A stretch of 40,783 nt of DNA from Alphaproteobacteria bacterium (GTDB lineage Bacteria > Pseudomonadota > Alphaproteobacteria > Rickettsiales > SXRF01): assembly GCA_025360605.1 (NCBI GenBank), contig JANYBV010000006.1, positions 1 through 40,783 of the forward strand, written 5' to 3'. Each line of letters starts with the position of its first letter. Position 1 is the first letter of the stretch. The notes beneath the pieces were generated by a model, which was given only the letters and a program-made list of their open reading frames with translations, did no database searches and was not told where the DNA came from. Positions 7,153 to 14,193 of the stretch are shown in pieces. A program made the position numbers and the translations under genes.

Positions 7153-7314
7153 TCAGCAAAACAGCGGCGCTGATATGCCCCTATGGTTCGTCTTGGTGCA
7201 CTGACCGCTGGTGAAGGGGCATTGCTTGCTGGCCCACGCGGCGACAGCCGCGGGACTGATGTCGTCCGGGCGGTAACCAAAAAGCTCTACGATGTCTCTG
7301 CCGTTTGCGCGCAT
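7153..7314 (-). pseudogene. Truncated NotI-family restriction endonuclease N-terminus
   Basis: A 53-codon frame that is not an independent small gene. It opens with a block (DIVELFGYRPDDIS, then CPFTSGQCTKTNH at about residues 32-44) that I recognise as the N-terminal hallmark of NotI-family restriction endonucleases: a FGY segment followed by CPF-x-x-x-x-C-x-K. Family proteins are several hundred residues long. After KTNH the sequence turns unrelated and stops. The break coincides with a 15-base repeat (7147-7161) also found near the island end. It looks like a deletion or recombination scar. Confidence 0.5.
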
Positions 7315-7482
7315 GCGCCAAGAATACCTGAATTATTGAATCTGACTAGTGGGATAATCGCCTCATTGTCAGGACAATTTTTGAATGAGAACCCATATTA
7401 TAGCGCTTAACGATAAGTTTGGCGTTATCTCTCCCAATGGGTGAGTGCGCTCCGTGCCAAAAATGCTACGACCAATATTTCG

Positions 7483-9225
7483 TTACGCGCTATAGATTTG
7501 TTCAATTCTAAAAAGCTTATCTGCCTGCGATAATTCAAGTATCTTATTATCATTAAGATAACTACCGGAAAGCTGTAGTTCGGAGAATTTTCCACTTAAT
7601 ACCGATGCTATATACTGGCCATTAAATTCGTTTGAATTAACTATATCGAAAAGTGACTTTAATTGATTTCCATGTATGCCTTCGATGCGGTCATGCATTA
7701 CAAAATGAGGCACTTTAATTCCTTCGCTATTAGCATAAGATACGTAGGCAAGATCGAATGCAGCAATTAATCCCTTTTTCTTTCCATCACCCAAGTTTCC
7801 ATCTACATTAGAAATATTGAATTTATACACATTGGCATCATGGTCGAAATCTGCCGAAAGAACAAATTTTTCATCGTAAAATTTTTCGGAATAAGCTGAG
7901 AAAAATTGATTAAACTTTGTGATGTTCTGTTCAAGTGCCTGCGTTGCACTATCAGAATTTAGTATACCGTTTATCTCGGAAATTCGCATATTGCATCTCT
8001 CAACTATATTTTCGAGATTTTGCAATTTTTCTAACTCTTCCTCTAGGCGGCCTTTTTGTTCATATTTTTTGTTCGCGCTAGATACGATTAATTCATAATC
8101 AGCTAAAGATCCTGTTGCAACTAGCCGCCGACCTAACTCGCTCTCACTATTAAGCAAGTGGACAAGTTTTCCCTTTAGGTCTTGCATTTCTTTTTCGAGA
8201 CCGGGAACGTCTTCAGATAAATAGGCCAGCTTATTGGCAATCAATTTGTTGTGAAATGCCAGCGCGTCATCAAAGGTTTTTTGCAATTTAGGAATGTAAT
8301 GCTTTGCTTCCTCATAAACCATCTTGAGTGATTCAACGTCTATTTCGGATGTTTGTTTCTTTAGTTCTTCAATGCTCTCTTTTAGTAACTCCAACCGGAA
8401 CTGTGTTTTTGATAAATTAGAAGAAGTGCGATTAATATCGTTTTTGATGCTCTGTAATTCTAAATATTCTTTTTCATATTGAGGGTTTACGTTGAAACTG
8501 CGCTTTTGTATCTCGAGCTTTTCTATGTCGGAAATTATAAGAGACAGATGTTGTTTAATTGCTGCAACAGTGCGTTTCTGAAAAGCTTCGTCAATAACAC
8601 GCTTATTGAACTGTAGCTTTTTGGCTAAATCGTTTTTTTCAGCGGAAAGCGAAGTAGTGCCGGACCTTCCAAATAAGAAAAAATAAATCCCTTCGTAAGT
8701 ATGGTCTGTTGTGGTGCTGTGCAAGTATCGTATTACCTTGTCCATTTTGGAAGCGTCGCTACGAATAAATCTTGCGATTAACTCTCTAAATGTGGGTTTG
8801 GGAGGCGATAACCTAAACAATAGTTGTCCCAGCTTTTCGCAATATTCTTTGATATTAAGATTCTCACCATTAATTTCGGCGAGCTTTTGGCTACGTTGAA
8901 GAAAATTTCTTCTCAAAAGTATGTCGCAATTCTCATTTTCTAACGATAACCCGAGACAAAGAGTTATTATAACATTATTGCCTTCTAAAAAATCTTTTAC
9001 TGTTGAGTTTGTTGTCTTGAATTCGGGATCTTGGTAGATCGTTTTTGCACCACTTCCTAGACAGTAATCAACCAATCGCAGTACCGTTGTTTTTCCAACG
9101 TTGTTACCCGATTCTTTTTGACTATCCGGGGGTGTTGTATCGACAATAAGATTTACGCCCATCTTGAAGGGTATATGGCGTACCAACACTCCATTTTTTT
9201 CTATTTTGAGATATTTGATCAGCAT
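7483..9225 (-). CDS. ABC-3C ATPase (DUF2326/SMC-like)
   Basis: A 580-aa ABC/SMC-like ATPase. Walker A is GNNVGKTT at residues 40-47. A long coiled coil spans roughly 190-420. The C-terminal DUF2326 part carries a signature-like GDGKKKGLIAAFDLA and a Walker B/D-loop region VPHFVMHDRIEGI. In ABC-three-component conflict systems such an ATPase is the sensor or motor that switches on an effector when it detects invading nucleic acid or replication intermediates. It is the last gene of a leftward operon, overlapping the middle component by 7 bases. The operon is visibly richer in A and T than its neighbours, which suggests recent transfer. Confidence 0.8.
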   Translation of the reverse strand: MLIKYLKIEKNGVLVRHIPFKMGVNLIVDTTPPDSQKESGNNVGKTTVLRLVDYCLGSGAKTIYQDPEFKTTNSTVKDFLEGNNVIITLCLGLSLENENCDILLRRNFLQRSQKLAEINGENLNIKEYCEKLGQLLFRLSPPKPTFRELIARFIRSDASKMDKVIRYLHSTTTDHTYEGIYFFLFGRSGTTSLSAEKNDLAKKLQFNKRVIDEAFQKRTVAAIKQHLSLIISDIEKLEIQKRSFNVNPQYEKEYLELQSIKNDINRTSSNLSKTQFRLELLKESIEELKKQTSEIDVESLKMVYEEAKHYIPKLQKTFDDALAFHNKLIANKLAYLSEDVPGLEKEMQDLKGKLVHLLNSESELGRRLVATGSLADYELIVSSANKKYEQKGRLEEELEKLQNLENIVERCNMRISEINGILNSDSATQALEQNITKFNQFFSAYSEKFYDEKFVLSADFDHDANVYKFNISNVDGNLGDGKKKGLIAAFDLAYVSYANSEGIKVPHFVMHDRIEGIHGNQLKSLFDIVNSNEFNGQYIASVLSGKFSELQLSGSYLNDNKILELSQADKLFRIEQIYSA

Positions 9226-9449
9226 AGCCTTAACCTGCCTTCCGGCGTAAGACTTACCGTGCCTAGCAGATAAAGCCAGTTTAGTGCCATTAAATGCTGG
9301 TTGAGCGAGTAGTTTGCATCTACTTGCTTGATATTTTCGAACAACTCGAATGCATCACGCTCAGAGTCGATTTTACGCATTCTATCCAGCACTTTCGCGC
9401 CGATATAGTAAAGGCTGAATTCCGGCCTGGTTCCCTTTGGTATAATCAT
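9219..9449 (-). CDS. ABC-3C middle component (MC6-like)
   Basis: A 76-aa protein opening MIIPKGTRPEFSLYYIGAKV, then a helical middle and ALNWLYLLGTVSLTPEGRL at about residues 54-72. This size and pattern fit the small middle component of ABC-3C systems, a winged-helix-like adaptor between ATPase and effector; MC6 is the closest subtype I recall. Its start overlaps the stop of the upstream gene by four bases and its end overlaps the ATPase start, so all are co-translated. Subtype is uncertain. Confidence 0.7.
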   Translation of the reverse strand: MIIPKGTRPEFSLYYIGAKVLDRMRKIDSERDAFELFENIKQVDANYSLNQHLMALNWLYLLGTVSLTPEGRLRLC

Positions 9450-10027
9450 ATTGCTGCCTCAGGATTCTCTAGAACAAGACATTCAATAAAAGCATCGGCA
9501 ACAATCAGATTGACCGCGATTTCTACATCCTCATTTTCGGCATTCAAATTTGAAGATTCGAGAACCTTTGTGCGGAGGGTTGTTGTTATGTTTTCGAGTA
9601 TGGAATCAGAATGCTCTTGGATTATAGCGATATCGACAGTTCCATCCTTGCTTAATATACCAAGCTGCTGCTTGTAACAATTATGAATAATATGTAGCAA
9701 CTTCTGTTTACGTCCCGGTCTTTCCTGCTCGAGGATATTATATATATTGTTTAGATCTATGGTGTTGCTCTTGTACGTATCAATAATATACCGACAACGC
9801 TTTACATTGTTATACTGAATCTTTGACACTACTTCTGCCGGAAGCGCTGTAGAATTATCGGCAATGATTTCCGGTGGCGGAAAAGCAGCAATAATGTTTA
9901 CGACTTCCGCAATTGTTGATTTATTCTTAGCTATGTCATTGTGCATATGAGTTTCATTATGCACGGTCATGCGATCGGCCTGATAACCCGTACCCCCATT
10001 TTTATTTTGTTGTTTTCTGGTGGTCAT
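9446..10027 (-). CDS. ABC-3C third component with N-terminal amyloid-like motif
   Basis: A 193-aa protein. Residues about 60-115 (KIQYNNVKRCRYIIDTY, then ERPGRKQKLLHIIHNCYKQQ) match the pattern of the C-terminal domain found on effectors of ABC-three-component systems, which docks to the middle component. Normally a toxic domain is fused N-terminally. Here the first 30 residues hold only a polar segment with TGYQADRMTVHN at residues 13-24. The same motif ends the small membrane protein encoded just upstream. No nuclease, peptidase or membrane segment is seen. I infer that it recruits that membrane protein as its effector. Start and stop overlap both neighbours by four bases. Confidence 0.65.
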   Translation of the reverse strand: MTTRKQQNKNGGTGYQADRMTVHNETHMHNDIAKNKSTIAEVVNIIAAFPPPEIIADNSTALPAEVVSKIQYNNVKRCRYIIDTYKSNTIDLNNIYNILEQERPGRKQKLLHIIHNCYKQQLGILSKDGTVDIAIIQEHSDSILENITTTLRTKVLESSNLNAENEDVEIAVNLIVADAFIECLVLENPEAAI

Positions 10028-10203
10028 TTTTTATTGTTTACCGTCATGTTCTCAGCCTGGTAGCCAGTAGAACTATGGTCATTATTTTGTTCCATTTTTA
10101 GTTTCTTGCGGTATTTTTCCTTTTGCAGGCACTGTGAAATAGCGATTACCATGGAAATCAAGCCAAATATCCACCCTGAAATTGTAATGAAATCATAGTT
10201 CAT
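10024..10203 (-). CDS. 59-aa membrane protein with cytoplasmic amyloid-like motif, first gene of ABC-3C operon
   Basis: A 59-aa protein. GGAGG lies 7 bases before its ATG, and its stop overlaps the next start as ATGA, both strong signs of a real gene. Residues about 5-25 are hydrophobic (FITISGWIFGLISMVIAIS). A basic stretch KEKYRKKLK follows, predicting an outside N-terminus and a cytoplasmic tail. The tail carries TGYQAENMTVNN at residues 46-57, nearly the same as residues 13-24 of the next protein. The DNA of the two copies differs at most silent positions. I infer a membrane-damaging effector activated by homotypic motif contacts; a membrane anchor is the alternative. Confidence 0.75.
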   Translation of the reverse strand: MNYDFITISGWIFGLISMVIAISQCLQKEKYRKKLKMEQNNDHSSTGYQAENMTVNNKK

Positions 10204-10358
10204 ATAGCCTCCATTAATCGGGAGCTATTCTAACAATCAAGTTCGAAAACACCAGAACAATGACTGGTTTGATTCCAAGTTATTATTAGGTTGCCGTTGA
10301 CTGTTCGGGATACCGATTGCAAGCTGCAAGTAATTTTGATTCAAAGGGAGAAGTATAA

Positions 10359-11006
10359 ATGGGTAAGGTCAAGGTCGCGGGATTTTCGCTATCGGTCGAT
10401 GGCTTCGGTGCCGGGCCGGAACAGAGTTTGCAGGATCCGCTCGGCAAGCGCGGCAAAGAACTTCATCAATGGTTCTTCGAAACCCGCTTTTTTCAGGAAA
10501 TGATTGGACGCCAAGGCGGCGCCAGCGATAGCATAGACCAGAGCTATGCGCAGCGCGCGATGACAGGCTTCGGCGCGTTTATCCTAGGCCGCAACATGTA
10601 TGGCCCGATCCGCGGCGACTGGAATGGTGCTGATTGGAAGGGCTGGTGGGGCGACAATCCCCCTTATCATGCGCCGACTTACATCCTCACGCATCACGCG
10701 CACCCGCCCATCAATATGGAGGGCGGCACCACCTTCTTCTTTGTCACCGACGGTATTGAAAGCGCGCTTAACCAGGCGAAGGCCGCAGCGGGCGACCTCA
10801 ACGTTAAGATCGGGGGTGGCGTGTCGACGGTGCGGCAATATCTAAAGGCGGGATTGATCGACGAACTGCATTATGCGGTAAGCCTGGTTGTGCTGGGACA
10901 GGGCGAAGCGATGTTCGCGGGCCTTGACCTGCCGGGCTTAGGCTATGCGCCAGCCGAGCAAATCATGGGTGAGAAGGCATTGCATCTCGTTCTGGCCAAG
11001 AAATGA
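10359..11006 (+). CDS. RibD C-terminal/DHFR-like reductase
   Basis: A 215-aa protein of the dihydrofolate-reductase-like family related to the RibD C-terminal domain. It opens with a strand KVKVAGFSLSVDGF, has a middle GFGAFILGRNMYG (about residues 67-79) and a nucleotide-binding-type segment VKIGGGVSTVRQYLKAGLIDELHYAV (about 149-174). Such proteins are NADPH-dependent reductases; stand-alone forms have unknown substrates and are common as single cargo genes. AAAGGGAGAAG lies before the ATG. It is the last gene before the tRNA-Thr junction and the first rightward one after the ABC-3C operon. Confidence 0.85.
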   Translation: MGKVKVAGFSLSVDGFGAGPEQSLQDPLGKRGKELHQWFFETRFFQEMIGRQGGASDSIDQSYAQRAMTGFGAFILGRNMYGPIRGDWNGADWKGWWGDNPPYHAPTYILTHHAHPPINMEGGTTFFFVTDGIESALNQAKAAAGDLNVKIGGGVSTVRQYLKAGLIDELHYAVSLVVLGQGEAMFAGLDLPGLGYAPAEQIMGEKALHLVLAKK

Positions 11007-11028
11007 TGAGGAAGACATTGCATTGGTA

Positions 11029-11084
11029 GCCGTGTCAGCAAAAAGCATATGCGGATATGTTCGTGTCAGCAGTATGTCAGCAAA
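11029..11084. repeat. TGTCAGCA repeats near the island end
   Basis: TGTCAGCA occurs at 11033-11040, 11064-11071 and 11075-11082, with a longer copy GCCGTGTCAGCAAAA at 11029-11043 that is also present at 7147-7161. They lie 120-175 bases inside the tRNA-Thr junction, where integrase arm-type binding sites are expected. Further AT-rich repeats (GGTATTG, GCAATTGTTTG) fill 11090-11197. Confidence 0.45.
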
Positions 11085-11202
11085 TAGTTTGCAATTGTTT
11101 GGTATTGTTTGGTAATCAAATCAGGATAAAGCTCTTGCTAACTGCCGGATTTTGCAAGAGTATGCAAAAGTATGGTATTGTTAGCAATTGTTTGAGCTGG
11201 CT

Positions 11203-11247
11203 TTCGTAATGCGTAGGTCGTAGGTTCGATTCCTATAGACGGCACCA
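11203..11247 (+). other. attR: displaced 3' half of tRNA-Thr(CGT)
   Basis: Bases 11203-11209 read as an anticodon loop TTCGTAA, followed by stem TGCGT, variable loop AGGTC, T-arm GTAGG-TTCGATT-CCTAT, acceptor strand AGACGGC, A and CCA. The 5' partner of the anticodon stem (ACGCA) is missing; GGCTGGCT is found instead, so this is not a working tRNA. It is the piece left when an element integrates at the anticodon loop and restores the gene at its other end. The intact tRNA should lie upstream of the window. Confidence 0.8.
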
Positions 11248-11332
11248 CTTTCCCCGCACAAACAATAGTTGCATAACGCCCATAATCCATTATGGGTAGT
11301 GGGTGTTCATACTTTTGTGATGGAGTTTTTTC

Positions 11333-11770
11333 ATGCGCCGCTTATTTGCCTCTATTGCCCTGTTGATGGGGCTCATCGGAATTAATCCTGCCTTTGCCGC
11401 TTCTTCTATCCCTGCCCCGTCGGATGTGGCAGCCCCACCCAAAGATGCACAGACCACACATTCCGGCCTTGCCAGCAAAATATTGCAAAAAGGCACCGGC
11501 ACCGTACACCCTAACTCCAATAGCACCGTGAAAGTTCACTACACTGGCTGGACCACGGATGGCAAAATGTTCGACAGCTCCGTAGTTCGCGGTCAGCCCA
11601 TTTCCTTTGGTTTGAAGCAGGTGATTGCCGGCTGGACCGAAGGCGTGCAGCTCATGGTGATCGGCGAAAAACGCCGCCTGTGGATTCCTGAAAATCTTGC
11701 CTATCAGGGACAGCCAGGGATGCCAGCGGGAATGCTGGTGTTTGATGTTGAATTACTGAACATTCAGTAA
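11333..11770 (+). CDS. Secreted FKBP-type peptidyl-prolyl isomerase
   Basis: A 145-aa periplasmic FKBP. Residues 1-22 are a signal peptide (MRRLFASIALLMGLIG to AFA). A single FKBP domain spans about 43-145, with VKVHYTGWTTDGKMFDSS, then VIAGWTEGVQLM, RRLWIPENLAYQ and a closing VFDVELLNI. It catalyses proline cis/trans isomerisation and helps fold exported proteins. It is the first chromosomal gene after the island junction and is transcribed alone, with GGAG before the start. Confidence 0.9.
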   Translation: MRRLFASIALLMGLIGINPAFAASSIPAPSDVAAPPKDAQTTHSGLASKILQKGTGTVHPNSNSTVKVHYTGWTTDGKMFDSSVVRGQPISFGLKQVIAGWTEGVQLMVIGEKRRLWIPENLAYQGQPGMPAGMLVFDVELLNIQ

Positions 11771-11777
11771 TTCGAGT

Positions 11778-12164
11778 CTATTTCTTTTCGAAATCGGCGC
11801 GCTTTTTCTGCACCTTCGGCCCGTATTTTTCTGCCCAGCTGGATAATGCATCAATCGGCTCGAATAATGACGATCCGAGATCGGTGAGCGTGTATTCCAC
11901 GCGCGGCGGAACCTGCGGGTAAACCTTGCGGTTTACAATCCCTGACTTTTCAAATTCACGCAAATGCTTGCTCAATTCGCGCTGGCTGATGCCGGTGAGC
12001 GCTTTTTGCAGCTGGCTGAAACGCAGCGTCTTCTTATCCGCATGCAGCAGGTTATATAAAAGCTGGATCGCCCATTTATTGGCAATCAGGCCAAGTGTAA
12101 GAAAAATGGGGCAGGTCTTGTGCGAACCGCCTGCTTCAGAACATTCTTTTTTAGGCGTTGCCAT
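11778..12164 (-). CDS. HxlR-family transcriptional regulator
   Basis: A 128-aa winged-helix regulator with the HxlR pattern: CPIFLTLGLIANKWAIQLLY, then LRFSQLQKALTGISQRELSKHLREFEKSGIVNRK and a wing VPPRVEYTLTDLG. HxlR proteins sense electrophiles, often through an N-terminal cysteine; Cys8 and Cys18 are candidates. It is divergent from the flavodoxin-like quinone reductase and GST genes, so it probably represses them until quinone or electrophile stress. A palindrome in the gap (12198-12209) is a likely operator. Confidence 0.88.
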   Translation of the reverse strand: MATPKKECSEAGGSHKTCPIFLTLGLIANKWAIQLLYNLLHADKKTLRFSQLQKALTGISQRELSKHLREFEKSGIVNRKVYPQVPPRVEYTLTDLGSSLFEPIDALSSWAEKYGPKVQKKRADFEKK

Positions 12165-12197
12165 ATATTTTACCGTAAGACCTGTGGTCGGTGTTGT

Positions 12198-12209
12198 ATA
12201 GTATACTAT
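12198..12209. promoter_or_regulatory. Palindromic operator between hxlR and the quinone reductase gene
   Basis: ATAGTATACTAT is a perfect 12-base palindrome in the divergent gap. A related half site (CTATAC) lies near 12239. This is the type of site HxlR-family dimers bind. Confidence 0.45.
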
Positions 12210-12303
12210 TTGTTACTATGTAAATAAAAAATCCCTACTATACAATCGATATGTAAGTGATTATAACATACCTCATTCATCATCACAAGCCCAAGGAGTT
12301 CCC

Positions 12304-12885
12304 ATGACCAAGACCGTTTCTATCGCCTACCACAGTGGCTACGGCCACACCGCCAAAGTTGCCGAGGCTGTTGCCGAAGGCGCCAAAGCCGTAGCGGGTA
12401 CAACTGTAACCGTCATTAAAGTCGATGGCATTACCGATGCCGACTGGAGCAAGCTGGACGCGTCCGATGCCATTATTTTCGGCGCACCCACCTATATGGG
12501 CGGGCCTTCCGCACAGTTCAAAACCTTCGCCGATGCCACCTCCAAACGCTGGTTTACACTCGCGTGGAAAGATAAAATCGCCGCCGGATTCACCAACTCC
12601 GGTTCGTACAGCGGTGACAGGCTGGCATCATTGCAGCAGCTTTCCATCCTTGCCATGCAGCATGGCATGATCTGGGTAGGCCAGACCGAATCCGCGCCGC
12701 AACTCGCCGGAACGGATGTTCCAAAAATCGAAGACATCAACCGTGTGGGCAGCTTCTCAGGCCTGATGACGCAGTCCAATTCAAAATCCGGCCCCGACAT
12801 CGCTCCTCCTTCCGGCGATCTGGAAACCGCCCGCCGCTTCGGTAAGCGTATTGCTGAAATTACAAATCGTTTTTCTAAAGCCTAA
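12304..12885 (+). CDS. Flavodoxin-like NAD(P)H:quinone oxidoreductase (WrbA-like)
   Basis: A 193-aa flavoprotein with an FMN phosphate-binding loop YHSGYGHTAKVAEAV at residues 8-22 and a second FMN loop IIFGAPTYMGGPS (about 59-71). A third segment FTNSGSYSGDRLASLQQ binds the isoalloxazine ring. The family performs two-electron reduction of quinones and avoids semiquinone radicals. CAAGGAG lies just before the ATG. The gene is followed by a GST gene and divergent from an HxlR regulator, suggesting an electrophile-response unit. Confidence 0.85.
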   Translation: MTKTVSIAYHSGYGHTAKVAEAVAEGAKAVAGTTVTVIKVDGITDADWSKLDASDAIIFGAPTYMGGPSAQFKTFADATSKRWFTLAWKDKIAAGFTNSGSYSGDRLASLQQLSILAMQHGMIWVGQTESAPQLAGTDVPKIEDINRVGSFSGLMTQSNSKSGPDIAPPSGDLETARRFGKRIAEITNRFSKA

Positions 12886-12918
12886 ATTATTTTAACCCAC
12901 TCTTTGAAAGGACGTTTT

Positions 12919-13554
12919 ATGTACACACTTTATTATCTACCTGGTGCCTGCTCCATGGCGGTGCATGTGCTGCTCAACGAACTCGGCCAGAAAGTAACGC
13001 TTGAAAATGTCAGCGTTCCCGATGGTCAGCCACGCAGTGCGGCGTTCCTGAAAGTCAACCCGCGCGGCAGTGTACCGGTGCTGGTCGATAACGGCGAAGC
13101 CATCCGTGAAGGCGGTGCGATCATGAGCTACCTTCTCGACAAACATAACAGCCCAATGCTGCCCAAAGCAGGCAAGGAACGTGCCCTCGCCCTTGAATGG
13201 CTGATGTTTGGCAACGCCACCATGCACCCTGCCTATGCCAAGGTATTTTTTTCCATGCGCAATATTACCGACCCAGCCGCCAAGGATCAGGCTATCAAAG
13301 CAGCCATCGGACAAATCGAAAAGCTCTGGGATGAAGTGGATGCACGCCTTGCGCAGAATCCTTACGTCTGCGGCAAACAGATTACCGCGGCAGATATCCT
13401 GCTGACCGTTATTGCCAACTGGTCCAGCTATTTCCCTCAATATCCGGTGAAGCTTGGTGCCAACGTGAAACGCCTTTTAAAAGAAATCACGGCACGCCCC
13501 ACGTACCAGCAGGCATTGAAACTCGAACAGGTTGAATACAAAGCAGCAGCATAG
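12919..13554 (+). CDS. Glutathione S-transferase
   Basis: A 211-aa GST. The thioredoxin-like N-terminal domain opens MYTLYYLPGACSMAVHVLL with a bacterial beta-class type active-site region (Cys11/Ser12). It includes the cis-Pro segment GSVPVLV and the glutathione-binding GEAIREGGAIMSYL (Glu/Gly). The C-terminal helical domain runs from about 85 to 205. It conjugates glutathione to electrophiles. The start at 12919 is chosen for AAAGGA at 12907-12912; a TTG at 12904 is less likely. It follows the quinone reductase gene by 33 bases and is probably co-transcribed. Confidence 0.9.
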   Translation: MYTLYYLPGACSMAVHVLLNELGQKVTLENVSVPDGQPRSAAFLKVNPRGSVPVLVDNGEAIREGGAIMSYLLDKHNSPMLPKAGKERALALEWLMFGNATMHPAYAKVFFSMRNITDPAAKDQAIKAAIGQIEKLWDEVDARLAQNPYVCGKQITAADILLTVIANWSSYFPQYPVKLGANVKRLLKEITARPTYQQALKLEQVEYKAAA

Positions 13555-13577
13555 TTCTCTCCCTCGCTGCAACCTCA

Positions 13578-13607
13578 GGGGCGTGCCTTGCGGCATGCCC
13601 CTTTTTT
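13578..13607. terminator. Rho-independent terminator after GST gene
   Basis: GGGGCGTGCC (13578-13587), loop TTGC, GGCATGCCCC (13592-13601), then six T. The 10-base stem includes two G-T pairs. It ends the plus-strand GST transcript, and the T-run touches the stop of the convergent msrB gene. Confidence 0.8.
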
Positions 13608-14121
13608 ATGACGCGGGAATGAAGGTGAGTACCGCGCCGTTATTGCAGTAACGAAGCCCTGTCGGCTTCGGGCCATCATTGAACACATGGCCGTGATGGC
13701 CACCGCAACGCGCACAGTGATATTCCGTCCGTGGGACAATCATTCCATAATCCGTCTTGGTCGCAATATGGCCTTTGATGCTATCGAAAAAACTCGGCCA
13801 GCCAGTGCCGCTGTCGAATTTGAACTTGGACGGGAATAACGGAAGGGCACATCCCGCACAGGCGAACACGCCCTCGCGGTGTTCATCATTCAGCGGACTG
13901 GTGAACGGGCGTTCGGTCCCCTCCTCGCGTAAAATATTATATTGCTGGGAGGTGAGGCTTTTTTTCCATTCCCCATCGCTTTTAACCAGCGGTTCAAAGG
14001 CTTCGCCGTGAACCGTATTGGGGCCGGTGGCTGCCAGCGCCGTACTCATACGGCTCCATTTACACAACAACGCCGCTGCCGTCCCCACCAACGCCATCCT
14101 TACAAATATACGTCTGTCCAT
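13606..14121 (-). CDS. msrB: Exported methionine-R-sulfoxide reductase B
   Basis: A 171-aa MsrB with an N-terminal export signal carrying an Arg pair (DRRIFVRMALVGTAAALL), possibly Tat-type. The MsrB domain spans about 48-170, with zinc cysteines C88/C91 (CAGC) and C136/C139 (CARC), substrate-binding SGTGWPSFF and the catalytic Cys159 in GLRYCNN. It reduces methionine-R-sulfoxide in the periplasm. The promoter at 14158-14185 matches the proposed SigF consensus. It is divergent from sigF and related to the second, cytosolic msrB at 16173. Confidence 0.92.
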   Translation of the reverse strand: MDRRIFVRMALVGTAAALLCKWSRMSTALAATGPNTVHGEAFEPLVKSDGEWKKSLTSQQYNILREEGTERPFTSPLNDEHREGVFACAGCALPLFPSKFKFDSGTGWPSFFDSIKGHIATKTDYGMIVPRTEYHCARCGGHHGHVFNDGPKPTGLRYCNNGAVLTFIPAS

Positions 14122-14157
14122 ACGCCAACTCCTTGTTTTTCTTGTTTTCTAATGGTA

Positions 14158-14185
14158 GATTCGCCCCCGCAACCAGAAAAGTTAC
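14158..14185 (-). promoter_or_regulatory. SigF-type promoter for msrB
   Basis: On the minus strand GTAACT (14185-14180), a 16-base spacer and CGAATC (14163-14158). The spacing and flanking T and G are the same in four other promoters in this window. The start codon of msrB is 37 bases downstream. Confidence 0.8.
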
Positions 14186-14193
14186 ATCATAGC

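Noticed and set aside
7183-7410. Plus-strand 75-aa frame
   Set aside because: It is antisense to the NotI-like fragment, which shows recognisable residues; the plus frame does not.
11203-11247. Functional tRNA-Thr gene
   Set aside because: The 5' half, including the anticodon stem partner and D-arm, is absent; it is an attachment-site remnant.
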